Assembly (NCBI GenBank): GCA_026168455.1
Contig: CM047431.1
Location: forward strand, 57,680,910 to 57,744,909
DNA: 64,000 nucleotides
Source: Theocolax elegans
Taxonomy: Eukaryota > Arthropoda > Insecta > Hymenoptera > Cerocephalidae
Direction of reading: 5' to 3'
The position numbers and the translations under genes were made by a program. Under the pieces are notes generated by a model. That model saw only the letters and a list, made by a program, of their open reading frames with translations. It was not told the origin of the DNA and made no database searches. Each line of letters starts with the position of its first letter. The stretch's first letter is position 1. Positions 53,301 through 63,122 of the stretch are shown one piece after another.

Positions 53301-56300
53301 CAATTATATTGAATAATAATTAATAAATTTAATCTGTGTGGATGTTTGAGCTAACAGAGACGTTATATGCTCTACAGATCGAGGTTAGAGCCACACGACA
53401 CGACGCAAACGACGTTAGCCAGTGGTACGCAGATGATCGCAGCCGAAACCGTCAACCTCAGACCAAAAGCAGGTTTCGGAGCCAAACGGATCTCACCAAG
53501 CACGATCGATCGAGTATTCGATAACAGTAATCGACGCCAATACGGCATGGGCGTCGTCGGCAGATTTTTTGGGTAACTTTCTTTTCCTCGCTATTCCTCA
53601 TCTTACATCGTTCTCACTACACTCAGAAAAATTTTAAGGAAATATTACTACGTCAGATAGTAATCCTATGATATATATATACTTGAATTAGCAAGATATT
53701 TTTTTTTAAATATCAGACATTTTTGCATTTACAGTTTGTAAATGTTTAAATTAAAATTTCTTTTATTCTGTGCAATAATTATAATCGCCTTTTTTTAAAT
53801 ACTAAGGCAGCTTCAAGCGCTGTTTTCTTTTTTGTTTTTAAATTTTGTTGAATTTTATCATTTTTATAAAATACATATTTAATTATTATAGGTTAATCTT
53901 TTAAATCTGTTTCTTTCATTCGCACTTTTTCTCCTTGACTGCTTCTTATCAAGTTTCTCTCCCAAAATTCCCGAAATTTAATCTGCCTATAGCAACCGTA
54001 ACTCGGTAATATGCGTCACAACCCATCAAATCGATCTTATTTTGATTTCACTTTCAGGTTCATCTCTTTTTTAAGATAGGATTGATTTATTAAGTCAGTT
54101 TATTTGTAAAACTACCAATACTATTTCGTTATTTTATTAACAATTGTACTAAAATCAGTAGGGAAGTAATTAACATCTCTTAAGATTATTGTATTACATT
54201 TCGACTATATTTTATATACACTCTACTTTAAATTTTAAAGTTTTTTTCAATATTTATCACTTTTCAATATTGAACAAGTCCATATATACGTTCTTGAGGA
54301 TGTTTTTTATCGATATAATTTTTACTTTGACTTTTCTCTTGTAAATAATTCAAAAGATTATATTTATTACTAATTACTAATATCGCAAAAAAACTTACTT
54401 GCTTAGTTAAGGTATACGGAGAAATGTTAGCAAAATATATTTGCATTTGAATATGATAACATCTGAAAAATTGCCTAATAGGATGCAATAACTTATTTTT
54501 GAAAGATGTCGATAAATATATTATTAATTTAATGTTTTTATTATTAAGTTTAGTAAAGAAAATGAGTATCGGAACATAATATATTATAAGCCAACCAATT
54601 TTTTCGACATCAAGCATTTTTCAAATATTTAAATTAAAACTTGGAATGATTTCGAAATTGATTTCATACTTTAAAATTATTTTACGAGTGATTTTGAACT
54701 TAAAATTACCACTAAATCTCAATTCCATCCAACTTTTGAATATTTTAATTTTGATGTATCAAACTTTAATGATTTTAAAATTATTTTATTATTTCAAACT
54801 ATTTCGATGTTGATTAAATATTTAGTCATTTTAATATAGATTTTAAGCTTCGAATAATTTTAACATCCCAAAAGCGAAAATGGGAAAGTTTAATAAAATA
54901 CCATTAATTTTATAAAAAATATTAATTCTTTTATACTACACAATTTCTATAATATAACTTCTTTATAAAATTTTTAGTAAAATTTTAATAGTACGAATGC
55001 AGTATTTTTCGAATGCAATTCACTGTGTACACTGATAGTTTTTTCAAAAAAATTATATTCTTACAATTAAATTTGCAGATTTTATTCGGTAGAAAGTTAT
55101 ATTCATTTTGAATTTTGGTATCAAAATAAACAAAAATCGTAGTTATTGTTCAAAATAAACTATTTCTACTTTTCGGACTTACATGAAGTCATGTCTTTCT
55201 TTTTTATTCTTTTATATTAAAATAATACTTGCACCACCCGCCGGCTAAGTGTTTAAGGAGAGTCCGTAGAGTATAGTTGAATATACCACCACCCGAAAAT
55301 TTGCGAGCAGAAGTGGCGCTGCCGTCAGATAGGCTGAGTTCATATTCAACAACAATTTTGGACAATTAAAAAATATAGAGTTTTTACTACACAAAATCCA
55401 AGTTGAGCGCCATAGCTATTGATGTAATGATTAATTACATATTACTTAGCTAAAGTCAGTATTTTCGACGAAAAGTAATAAGTATGAAGTGACTTCGGTA
55501 TGTGTTCTCAGAATTGATTCGTACTTCTCACTATTCGTCGAAAATACTGACTTTTCGATCAGGTAAGCAATATGTAATTAATCATTACATCAATAGCTAT
55601 GGCGCTCAACTCTGATTTTGTGTGGTAGAAACTCTATTTCCTATAAATGTTCATAATTATTGTCGAATATGAACTCAGCTTATCTGACGGCAGCGCCACT
55701 TTTGCTCGCAAAATTCGGGTGGTAGATTTGTGAAGCTATGAGTACGGAGTGCCCTTAAAGAAGAATTAAATAAGTTCATTTCAATGATTATAATCCTAAA
55801 AATTGTAAAATAAATGGGTGCATCTATACTTAAAATTTTAAAGCATTTTCTTTCTTTTTTTCTTTTTGTAAAATTCTTACTTGTTTACCCTTCAAAAATT
55901 TTGTAAGTGTAAAAAATTCTTTTTATTTAAATAGTTGTTTCTTCTTGAACTGCTATGTTGCGGATAAAAAAAATCGTTAAATTTGATAAAAGATACTAAA
56001 CATTATGACATTTCTCTAATGTACACTTCTATAATAAATAGTTATTCATTTTAATAAATTTTTTTTAATTTCTAAACAGTCTTTATTACATTTATATATC
56101 ATTGTTTGAACTATGTAATCTTTCTTAACAGTTAAGTGAATTGTTATTTATTTTTATAGATTAAAAACATATAATTAATTAATTTGTCATTAGTTTACGA
56201 TGAATAGTTTACGTAACATCAGCGTTAGAAAAAAAATTTCGTTATTTCAAAAAAGGAAACACCCACATGTAAAATTGACTCGGAAATTGCCTCGATACAC

Positions 56301-59300
56301 CAGATACATCAGTATCACTAAAATCGACAAGTCTCGTTGTATAACATAAAAAGAAACGAATAAACTTGAAAGTACACTTCGAGTCTTGCCAAATCTTTTT
56401 GACAACCGCTTTAGGAAATAATCAAAAAATTAGCAAGCGTGAGAGCTACGAGAGAGCGTGAGAGCAAAGAGAGTGAGAGAGAAAGAGAGTGGAAATAAAT
56501 CGCAATTCCGTTAAAGACTCCGAGTGCACATCCGACCTTTGACGACTCTCGAGAAGGCACGTAGGGCTACCCAAATAGTTCAGAAAGAGTTAGAAAATTT
56601 CTCTCTCTCTCTCTCTCTCTCTCTCTTCTTCTCTCTATCCTTTTAGGTACTTGGCCCTCTTTTTTCCGTTTTACTCGGCAATCGACGCCCCACTTTCACT
56701 GGCGAGTCTTTTTACCCCCGTCGTATATCTCTCTCTCAGTCCCTCTCATTCTCGACCCAGTTTTATTCCTCCCCCAACACCAGCTCTACCGTCTCATCTG
56801 CACACACACACACACACGCACACACATGCACACGCGCGCGAATGCGCGTGCCCCCGTCGTTTTACACCCCATTTCCATATTATTCGCAGTTTTGCGCTAA
56901 ATCGACACCCCCAACACCCCACCCAGTCCCACTCCCACTCCTTTTTCCTGGTTCTCTAATTGCACACTTTTTTATTTTTATGTTCGGAATATCTACCGCG
57001 CGTGCGCATAAACCTCAACCGGATAGACAACTAATTATTTAGAAATTTTCCCCATCGTAATTTTTCGCATTTGCGTTCTTTGTTTCCTATACAACTTCGT
57101 ATTGTACCTCGCAGGAGAAATCGAATCTTTTCGAGGATCTAAATAAAACTTCACGCGATCGTTCGTCAGTGCATAATAAATGTACACTTCTTTATATACA
57201 ATCGATGTGGTTAATTTAGTTAATTAAAAGGTAAAGAGCCAACACCGAGTTTGAGAGTTCAACTTTTTATTAGCTTATGTTCGGTATTATAAAAGAAAGA
57301 AACCGCGGTCACTTCGATTACAACATTCAACGATATTTAGTTAATACGAGGATTTTGCGACAAAAATTCGTATATAAGATAATACGACTAACCCACCAAA
57401 AACAAGATAAAGTTAAAACGCAAATGATACAAAGAGATGTAAATAATGTTACGATGATAATAATAAGTATAAATTGAAGATTAAGGATTAAAATAACATG
57501 AACATTATTTGTTTTCTTCAAGGAGGTCGTTTCGTAAGAGCGTCGCCCAAAAACCAGACGTGAGAAGACAGCTCGACGATTTCGAGGATCACCGACCTTA
57601 CTTTACCTACTGGATCACAACTGTACAAGTCCTCATACTCATCATTTCACTCGCTTGCTACGGGTTTGGACCAGTTGGCCTCGATCTCCATCATCGCTCT
57701 AGTCTGGTCAGTATATAATATCGCATTATCCACCCTTTTTCCTTTTATTCTTTCGCTTAGGAGTTCATTTTTTTAACGTTTAAGTTACACTTAATTCGTA
57801 AGAGCTAGTAAGTCACTCGAAGCTACACGGACAAATCTGAGTCGCTATACATTCTTTTAGGGAAGAACAATAATTTTATATTCGAAAAAGAATATTTGTG
57901 ATCATTGTTTAATTATATGCAGCACACCGTCATATCTACGTATATGTTGCGATTGCGATTTCACAGTAATTTTAATTAAGTTTTATCTTGGTTTTCTTGT
58001 GTTTTTGTGACCCGAGCATGATATTTCATCTAAATCATCCTATATTCTTTTAGAAGTTGCAGATTGCGAATCCATTATATAAGTTTCGCAAGTATCAAAA
58101 TCGCGAAATCAAAAAACTAAAATTTTCAGCGTGTAATAGTCCATTTTTCTCTGAATTTTGCACCGGCATTTTTAATCCGTCATCTTGGACGTCGAAATTA
58201 TAATATTCTAATTTGATATTCGCAATCAGCAACTCTGAAAATCCCCGAGTGAAATTTATTGAGTCAAAAAAATAAACAGAAAAATTTACGCCCCAAATTA
58301 TTAAGAGTGATACGCAACATTAAAATGATTAAATTCTGAAATTGATACCAATCCACTCAGTTTTGTCTCTAGACGAGTCATTTTTCACTTCAAGAAATTT
58401 AGCGAGAGTAGAGCACCAAGCAGGAACGAGAGCAGTGTATAACCTAGACCAAATCATAAGAAACTAAAAACAAAACAAATAAAAAAGAAAGATGTGAATG
58501 ATACATTTCACTGTTATTAAAATTAACTTTTATAATTATTGCATATTATTCGCATAATAAAAAGGCAAGATTAATTATTTATCAATCTCATTATAATTAA
58601 TTAATAATCCAATGATAATTAACAATTACTGATATCCGTAAATCTTGTAATAAGTTCAATTTTCGTGATTGTTATTCGCATATTGTATATGAACACGATT
58701 ATTTACTGTTCATTATTTTAATTGCATCGTGATACTTTTATCCGATATGTCTAAATCTGGCAGAGCTCTGATTATTTACACCAATATTTTACCAATCACT
58801 TCGGACAAGTTGATAATTTGACAGGATTTTCGAATTTTAATAAAGATAATCATGTGGTAAAATAACGAAATACTTGCTTTTATGAGCATTAATTAGTAAA
58901 ATTGAAATAATAAGAATTCAGGGATGCTTTTTGTATATGTGTTTGTGTGCGTGAACTGTATAAATTGTATGATTTACTACACCCATAGAAGTAGGTGATG
59001 GAATTTTCGGTGTGAATGAGAAATTTTAACGAGTGCTAATAATTTAACATTTTTCTCGAAAAATCAGAATTGAAGAATGACGCTTTAGTCATTAGTTATA
59101 ATTAAACAAGTTTATAAAAGCAAGATTAATAATGCATTTTAACAAATATAAATAAATAAAGGTCTCAACTTATTCTTCGCTTTGTTTTGAGTTTAAAAAT
59201 AAGTATAAATATTTAAATAATAATTGTAAAAATTTTTATAAAGACCACTTTACGCTACGGGCGATTAACTGATGGTTAACCTATGAAACAGAGTGTAAAA

Positions 59301-60695
59301 TTACAAACGTAATTAGATAGGTCAATACGATTAAAAATCATTTGAAATAATTTAGTTATCAGTGTAATTAATAGTAATTTAAAGATGTTATTTCTTCTAC
59401 TCCCTTTAATGATTCATTCAAATCACACATTTTCAGACTAATTTTTCGATTATTTTTATATATAAATAAAAATTTTTTTATTTATTCACTTAAGCGTTTA
59501 AATTGTATTTACTTAATAGTCTTAATAATTGTCATAAGGTTTTGATTCAAAGTCATTTTAGATCGTCAATAACTATTTAAGATTATATTAAACTTTTCAG
59601 TTATTTGAAAATCTTTAAATTTATATTATTGACGGCAAAGCGTGCCAATTAACAACTAACAAGGAGAGTGCCACATCTCTGGGAAACAGATCTTTACCAA
59701 ACTCTAGGATATGTTTACTACTATGAAAATATAAAGAAACACAGAGTTTTAGACAGAAAAAGAAGCTATCTTGATTTGGTCGAAAGTAAGAAAGAAAAAC
59801 GAACTTAACGATATTCTAATGACTATTTTGAATTAAACAATTTACTGATTTTTTAAGCCAAATTGTCTTCTTATTTCTATTTTTTCCATAAATTTCAACT
59901 AAATCAAGTTTAAGCTCTTTTTTTAAATCCAATCTATTCGATCTCAATTTTCTTTTGAACTTAAGTTTGAGTATTAATCCAGGCAAATGAAACTTAAAAA
60001 GGGTCATGTTGAAAAAAAGATTTTAAGATCATAATACATCAATCAATAACAGCTTAAAATTAGCAGAAAAATCCCAGTAATTTAATGGTCAACATGTCGA
60101 TTCGATATAAAAAGTTTTTTATAGTGTTTTTAATTATTAAGATATCTTAAATTTCAAGGTCACTTTTAAACGATTTGCGATTAAAAAATCAACGTTTCAT
60201 TAATAGTGCGTTGTACAAAGTATAAATTTGTCAATTCGCGTATTTCAACGTCAATTTTTACACTTTACGGTTTAGAGTGGAATACTTTGTTCGTCGCTAA
60301 CTCATTAATTTCTGCACAAGACGAGCGCTGTGGTGTAAGATTAAGGGAAGCAACTCGGGTGCTTCAAGAATATATATATATATATATATATATAAACACA
60401 TGTACGTGTACGTAGGTAAAAGTATATATACACATTACACACGGTGAATGTACGACAGGTGTTGGTGACGAGTCTCTCCCTCCAACAAGTCGAGTACCAA
60501 GAACCAGCGAACTTTTGGTTGGGTCCACGAGCATCCGACCTGATCCATTTGGGTGCCAAGTTTGCCCCTTGCATGCGAAGGGACATAAAGATCCTGAAGG
60601 AAATCGACGTCTGGCGAGAGAAGGAACGAGACACCGCCTGCTGCATACGTAACGATGATTCGGGATGCGTGCAGTCGAGCAGGGCCGAATGCTCA
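39736..60695 (+). CDS. rho-5: Inactive rhomboid (iRhom / rhomboid-5 type), partial gene, eight exons
   Basis: Joined exons are 39736-40116, 42194-42380, 44398-44487, 50772-51070, 52879-52989, 53378-53572, 57523-57706 and 60459-60695. They total 1684 bases and give 561 uninterrupted residues after one leftover base. Recognition rests on blocks matching metazoan iRhoms in order: RSVSAPAG (84-91), KRETATFFGIDEE, RRKDSVARMTL, YGMGVVGRFFGRSFRK, DDFEDHRPYFTYW with the first membrane helix (about 449-468), and [18 protein letters not shown] followed by Cys 520, 543, 544, 552 and 560. Family knowledge: iRhoms are ER/secretory-pathway rhomboid pseudoproteases. They regulate EGF-family signalling, in flies through client degradation and in mammals through ADAM17 trafficking. 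The catalytic-core region lies outside the window, so loss of the active site is inferred from the long tail and iRhom homology domain. The start codon and stop codon are not present. Confidence 0.93.
39842..39907 (+). repeat. In-frame CAG/CAA repeat encoding 22 glutamines
   Basis: Twenty-two consecutive Gln codons lie inside iRhom exon a, followed by His and one more Gln. CAG and CAA are interspersed, which normally slows slippage. Read on the opposite strand the tract gives a meaningless poly-Cys frame. Length variation between individuals is plausible. Confidence 0.97.
40117..42193 (+). other. iRhom intron (2077 bp)
   Basis: AT-rich intron with GTAAGA donor and ATATAG acceptor. No gene or clear repeat was seen inside. 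Confidence 0.8.
42194..42380 (+). CDS. rho-5: iRhom exon b: conserved cytoplasmic block with FFGIDEE
   Basis: The acceptor is ATATAG at 42188-42193 and the donor is GTAAGT at 42381. The first base completes the split Asn codon, then 62 full codons follow (residues 128-189), ending in phase 0. It begins YIKRETATFFGIDEE, matching the short conserved stretch that follows the RSVS motif in vertebrate iRhoms (IRRGTADWFGVSKD in human iRhom1). It continues through a Lys/Arg/Trp-rich segment KQKWLDRRRRMASRKYG, the counterpart of the vertebrate RHCSQRYGKL region. The ATG at 42285 is internal, not a start. Confidence 0.92.
42381..44397 (+). other. iRhom intron (2017 bp)
   Basis: GTAAGT donor and TTTTCAG acceptor. 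It contains a TTTA-type low-complexity run (about 43605-43690). Nothing else was recognised. Confidence 0.8.
44398..44487 (+). CDS. rho-5: iRhom exon c: basic RKDSVARMTL segment
   Basis: A 90-base, phase 0-0 exon lies between a pyrimidine-rich TTTTCAG acceptor and a GTAAGT donor. It encodes 30 residues (190-219), PVTLRKWQRPVRRKDSVARM followed by TLTGLQYMVD. It matches the human iRhom1 stretch RKRESVAKMSFRAAAALMKG in order and spacing. The exon is too short to find as a free-standing ORF. It is supported by phase compatibility with both neighbours and by strong splice sites. Confidence 0.9.
47354..47380. repeat. TC dinucleotide microsatellite
   Basis: Uninterrupted TC run of about 13 units in an iRhom intron. 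Confidence 0.9.
49568..49978. mobile_element. 411-bp TTAA-flanked palindromic MITE
   Basis: It is exactly flanked by TTAA (49564-49567 and 49979-49982). The left end is CGGGGTGCTAAAGCCAAG and the right end, reverse complemented, GTGGGTACCAAAGTCAAG. The two halves pair through TTTTATCCTCCCTACC, GGACGATAATTTAC and GAGGAGAACAGTC down to a short centre. TTAA target sites are the hallmark of the piggyBac superfamily. No transposase is encoded, so it would move only in trans. Confidence 0.85.
50772..51070 (+). CDS. rho-5: iRhom exon d: acidic, proline-rich cytoplasmic region
   Basis: The acceptor is AATTGCAG (50764-50771) and the donor GTACGT at 51071. The exon carries 99 codons plus two bases of a split Trp codon (residues 220-319). 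It starts TLRRQRPSGKTAAVTESRSF and holds SRSFPPSAL, reminiscent of human RRSFTPASF. An acidic run DDEEEAFFQPPP resembles the human DELDTSFFARE region. The rest is poorly conserved and Ser/Thr/Pro rich, as expected for a disordered cytoplasmic tail. The open frame running past 51070 is intron read-through. Confidence 0.88.
51071..52878 (+). other. iRhom intron (1808 bp)
   Basis: GTACGT donor and GGAGCAG acceptor. It contains a TTAA-type MITE copy at about 51775-52162. The open frames at both ends are exon read-through. Confidence 0.8.
51775..52162. mobile_element. TTAA-type MITE, second GGGATGTCGG-family copy
   Basis: AGTCGGACTCAAATTACAGG followed by CCGCACTTTTCAACCCAAAA matches the element at 35445. 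The right end GTTCGTCATCCCC is followed by TTAA (52163-52166). The left terminus has lost its GGGATG bases. Older than the 35445 copy, judged by visible differences. Confidence 0.72.
52879..52989 (+). CDS. rho-5: iRhom exon e: short variable cytoplasmic segment
   Basis: The acceptor is GGAGCAG ending at 52878. The first G completes the Trp codon, and 36 codons plus two bases of an Arg codon follow (residues 320-356), beginning SPTMVSTTDKQLEERASVDG and ending near ARDHYTLR. The donor is GTTAAA, weaker than the others. A later GTAAAA at 53036 would break the frame with the next exon, so 52989 is preferred. No named domain is visible; support comes from phase matching on both sides and from codon-like base composition against AT-rich introns. 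Confidence 0.8.
53378..53572 (+). CDS. rho-5: iRhom exon f: juxtamembrane segment ending YGMGVVGRFFG
   Basis: The acceptor is CTCTACAG ending at 53377 and the donor GTAACT at 53573. The exon supplies the last base of a split Arg codon, 64 full codons (357-420) and two bases of a Gly codon. Its end, RRQYGMGVVGRFFG, is the counterpart of KRPYGLGMVGRLTN in human iRhom1. This motif sits shortly before the first membrane helix and is among the most conserved cytoplasmic motifs of the family. The intron upstream is only 388 bases, the shortest in the visible gene. Confidence 0.9.
55257..55754. mobile_element. 498-bp TTAA-flanked MITE, CCACCCGAG family, copy 2
   Basis: It is flanked by TTAA on both sides (55253-55256 and 55755-55758). 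The left end is GGAGAGTCCGTAGAGTATAG and the right end, reverse complemented, GGGCACTCCGTACTCATAG. Arms pair at CCACCCGAAAATTTGCGAGC and GTGGCGCTGCCGTCAGATA, leading to a central ATTTTCGACGAAAAGT palindrome. This better-kept copy defines the true ends of the family whose other member lies at about 30979-31506. Confidence 0.83.
56600..56626. repeat. CT dinucleotide microsatellite
   Basis: Uninterrupted CT run in an iRhom intron. Confidence 0.9.
56801..56840. repeat. CA/CG alternating purine-pyrimidine run
   Basis: A CACACA run passing into CGCGCG, a sequence type able to adopt left-handed DNA. Lies in an iRhom intron. Confidence 0.85.
57523..57706 (+). CDS. rho-5: iRhom exon g: first transmembrane helix and start of luminal domain
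   Basis: The acceptor is TTCTTCAAG ending at 57522. After completing the Gly codon the exon encodes residues 422-482. A basic region RSFRKSVAQKPDVRRQLDD precedes the family signature FEDHRPYFTYW. A hydrophobic helix follows (VQVLILIISLACYGFGPVG, about 449-468) and then the luminal segment LDLHHRSSL. Human iRhom1 has MDDHRPFFTYWLT at the same place. The donor chosen is GTCAGT at 57707, because it keeps phase 0 with the next exon. GTATAT four bases downstream would shift the frame. Confidence 0.92.
59659..59770. mobile_element. Single-arm relative of the 27733-28415 palindrome
   Basis: ACTAACAAGGAGAGTGCC and GGGAAACAGATC match in order the left arm of the large palindrome (ACTAACAAGGAGACCC, GGGAAACGGATC), then divergence increases. 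No partner arm was recognised, so the right boundary is uncertain. Confidence 0.55.
60370..60394. repeat. TA dinucleotide microsatellite
   Basis: TA run about 65 bases upstream of the exon h acceptor. Confidence 0.9.
60459..60695 (+). CDS. rho-5: iRhom exon h: N-terminal part of the iRhom homology domain
   Basis: The acceptor is TACGACAG ending at 60458 and the donor GTGAGT at 60696, phase 0-0, with 79 codons (residues 483-561). It carries [20 protein letters not shown] followed by CMRRD, then WREKERDTACCIRNDDSGCV and SSRAECS. Human iRhom1 has [20 protein letters not shown] and [20 protein letters not shown]. The five cysteines (520, 543, 544, 552, 560) belong to the conserved cysteine-rich luminal loop between membrane helices 1 and 2. 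This is the last exon found. About 3.3 kb of intron follow to the window end without a recognisable continuation. Confidence 0.93.
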
Positions 60696-63122
60696 GTGAG
60701 TATTGTTCACCTTTCTCCAATTTATACTCAAATTACCCTCACACCCTGACATACCTCGAGAGCCTAACTTTTGGCAAAGAAACACTCCTCTCTCTCTCTC
60801 TCTCTCTGACTCTCGACCCTCATGACCTAACCTCGTTTCGTCTCACTCCTTTTTCTTCGATCCTCGCCATCCACGTCATTTTCTTTCTATTCCAATTTGA
60901 TTATTCCATCATCCGTCAAATTTAAAGGGATGTCAAATTACTTGTGTGATTGAGAACGTACTGTTTCGACGATAATTAATATTTTATATTAAAATGTAAG
61001 CAAAAGCACGAGATAATTGCTCTTTGTTACGATACAATTTGTAATTGCGGAAAATTTGTAGAAGATCGGTGAAGTAGTTTATGAGATCGATTGCTTTAAA
61101 ACTGTGCAATCGTCTTGAAACTTTAGACAATTATAGATTGAGTCGTAACAAAGTTCAATGTTTTCATGATTATCCTTACATTTTATTATAAAACATTAAT
61201 TTATATACGAAAAACGGTATACGATTCGAATGATAATATAACGAGTTTGACATTTCCTTGATGACTCTGACGTATTCCCATTCGATTTGTAATACAGACT
61301 TACCTTACATACCTGAAAAATGTCTCACTACTATATGCAATCTGATAATGTCATTTGTTTTAAAACCAACTGGTCCGTGGGATGAGTTCGACGTCTACGG
61401 TAAATAAGCATAACCAACAAGAGCATGTATATATCTTTTAAAAATGTATTTCTGTATTATTTAATTTTCATAATGTAAATGAAAATACTATTGATGACAT
61501 TGAACCAATATCTGGACTAACAAAACGTGATGGTACCTCTGTCCGAATGCATACGTCCCGATAACTGTACGTAACTTTACCATGCTGTAAATGATAATTT
61601 AAAAAGCAACTGCACCATAATAAATAATTAATATATACGTAAAATCCGTGCAGAGAATATAATTATTTATTAATTAATGTTTAATGTGTTTTAAGAAGTA
61701 AAGTATATAAAGTAAAGTAAAGGTTAAATAAGAAACTTATATTAAATACGTTTATTACAAAATTTTAACAAATTTAACAATGTATGAATGTTTCTGATTA
61801 ATATTTACACACTTATATTAATATTAAATGAATAAACTGAAACAGTTATTTTAATATGCAGTATTTAATTATAAAATTTGTAGGTTAACTTTGTCTTATT
61901 CTAAATTTACTAATTTTTCTTACGTACAATATATTTAATTAATATGAAAAACAACTAAATACATTATAGTATAAATAAATATAACTGTAAAATAGTTAAT
62001 ACTTACTCAATTCTTTAATGAATAAATAATAATTTAGAACAAAAGTCGAGATCATGAGAAATTATTACACTGGTCAGTTACTAGGACAAACCTCGATAGA
62101 GCGTACCAAATAATATAAACTATATTTTTAATAAAAAAAAGTATAAAGCAGCAAAAATATATTGTTTAATATTGATTATAGTACATTAAAAATTATGTTT
62201 ATGCATTTTTTAGATGTTATAACTAATAAATATATCCCAAATCGCCTTAAGCGTGCACGCGAATTTCTTAGCAAATCGTTCAGAAAATCCGTTATTTTAG
62301 TATTCTGAACATCATTAGTCAAATATTGATTTTTTATATAAACTAAAACAAAACCGACATAAAACTTTTTTTCGTTTAAGCTAACGAATATTCAAAGTAT
62401 TTAAATATATTAAATACGTTTATAAGTCTGCTCTTATAATTTTGCAAAACGTAATTTTTCATTCGTGTCCAGCATCTGGGACTTGTTAATTGGTACTTTA
62501 CCTTAATCTATATCACGATATTACGATTTGGAGCTAATTGCCACCAATGTTTTGTTTGTATTACATTCATCACTGTGAAATATTAAATGGTGGATCTATT
62601 TTCAATTTACGAGATGTAACTACGTTTGAATATTGTTTACTTACGATCGAGATATATTTTATATATTAACGAACTAATCAAGTATTCACTTATTCATTTG
62701 TACATTTTGCATGGTCTCAATTTTCATCGTTATAATCGTGTTAACCTTATTAAACGACGCGACATTTTCAGTACAAAATCGACCTTTTCAAATCTCCGTA
62801 TTTATATGTGTGTATAATATATATATAAACACGAAGATTGGTGCATAACCGGTATTTAATGAGACCGTGTGCAATCGAAGGAATTATTATATAAAATAAT
62901 GTAATTCCGCAGTTTGTTCAAAATATGACCTAAGTGACATGCTTTATAATTATTATATTATTTATGTAAAGTTTTAAGCAATTTATATTCTTATATGCGA
63001 TTAACACATTTTTATAACTCCATACACTCTAAACCCTAATCTGTAAAAACGACGTTAGAATGTTTAAATTCGTGATTTTACAGTTTTGAAAAGGTTAAAA
63101 TCATAAAATTACACATTAGAGT
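60696..63122 (+). other. Start of the intron after exon h; no further exon found
   Basis: The expected next iRhom block (the Trp-rich remainder of the cysteine-rich loop) was not found. The 60990-61260 stretch resembles the dispersed repeat at 28430. A CT run lies at about 60787-60807. The rest is AT-rich. Confidence 0.6.

Larger units (their letters stand above)
53573..57522 (+). other. iRhom intron (3950 bp)
   Basis: GTAACT donor and TTCAAG acceptor. It contains the TTAA-flanked element at 55257-55754, a CT run (56600-56626), a CA run (56801-56840) and a C-rich low-complexity stretch to about 56945. The apparent frame at 56651-56959 comes from this low-complexity DNA. Confidence 0.8.
57707..60458 (+). 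other. iRhom intron (2752 bp)
   Basis: GTCAGT donor and GACAG acceptor. The interior is AT-rich, with a fragment near 59659 related to the 27733 palindrome and a TA run at 60370-60394 just before the acceptor. Confidence 0.78.

Noticed and set aside
56651..56959. 102-codon Pro/His/Ser-rich frame
   Set aside because: Produced by CT, CA and C-rich low-complexity DNA inside an intron between phase-matched exons.
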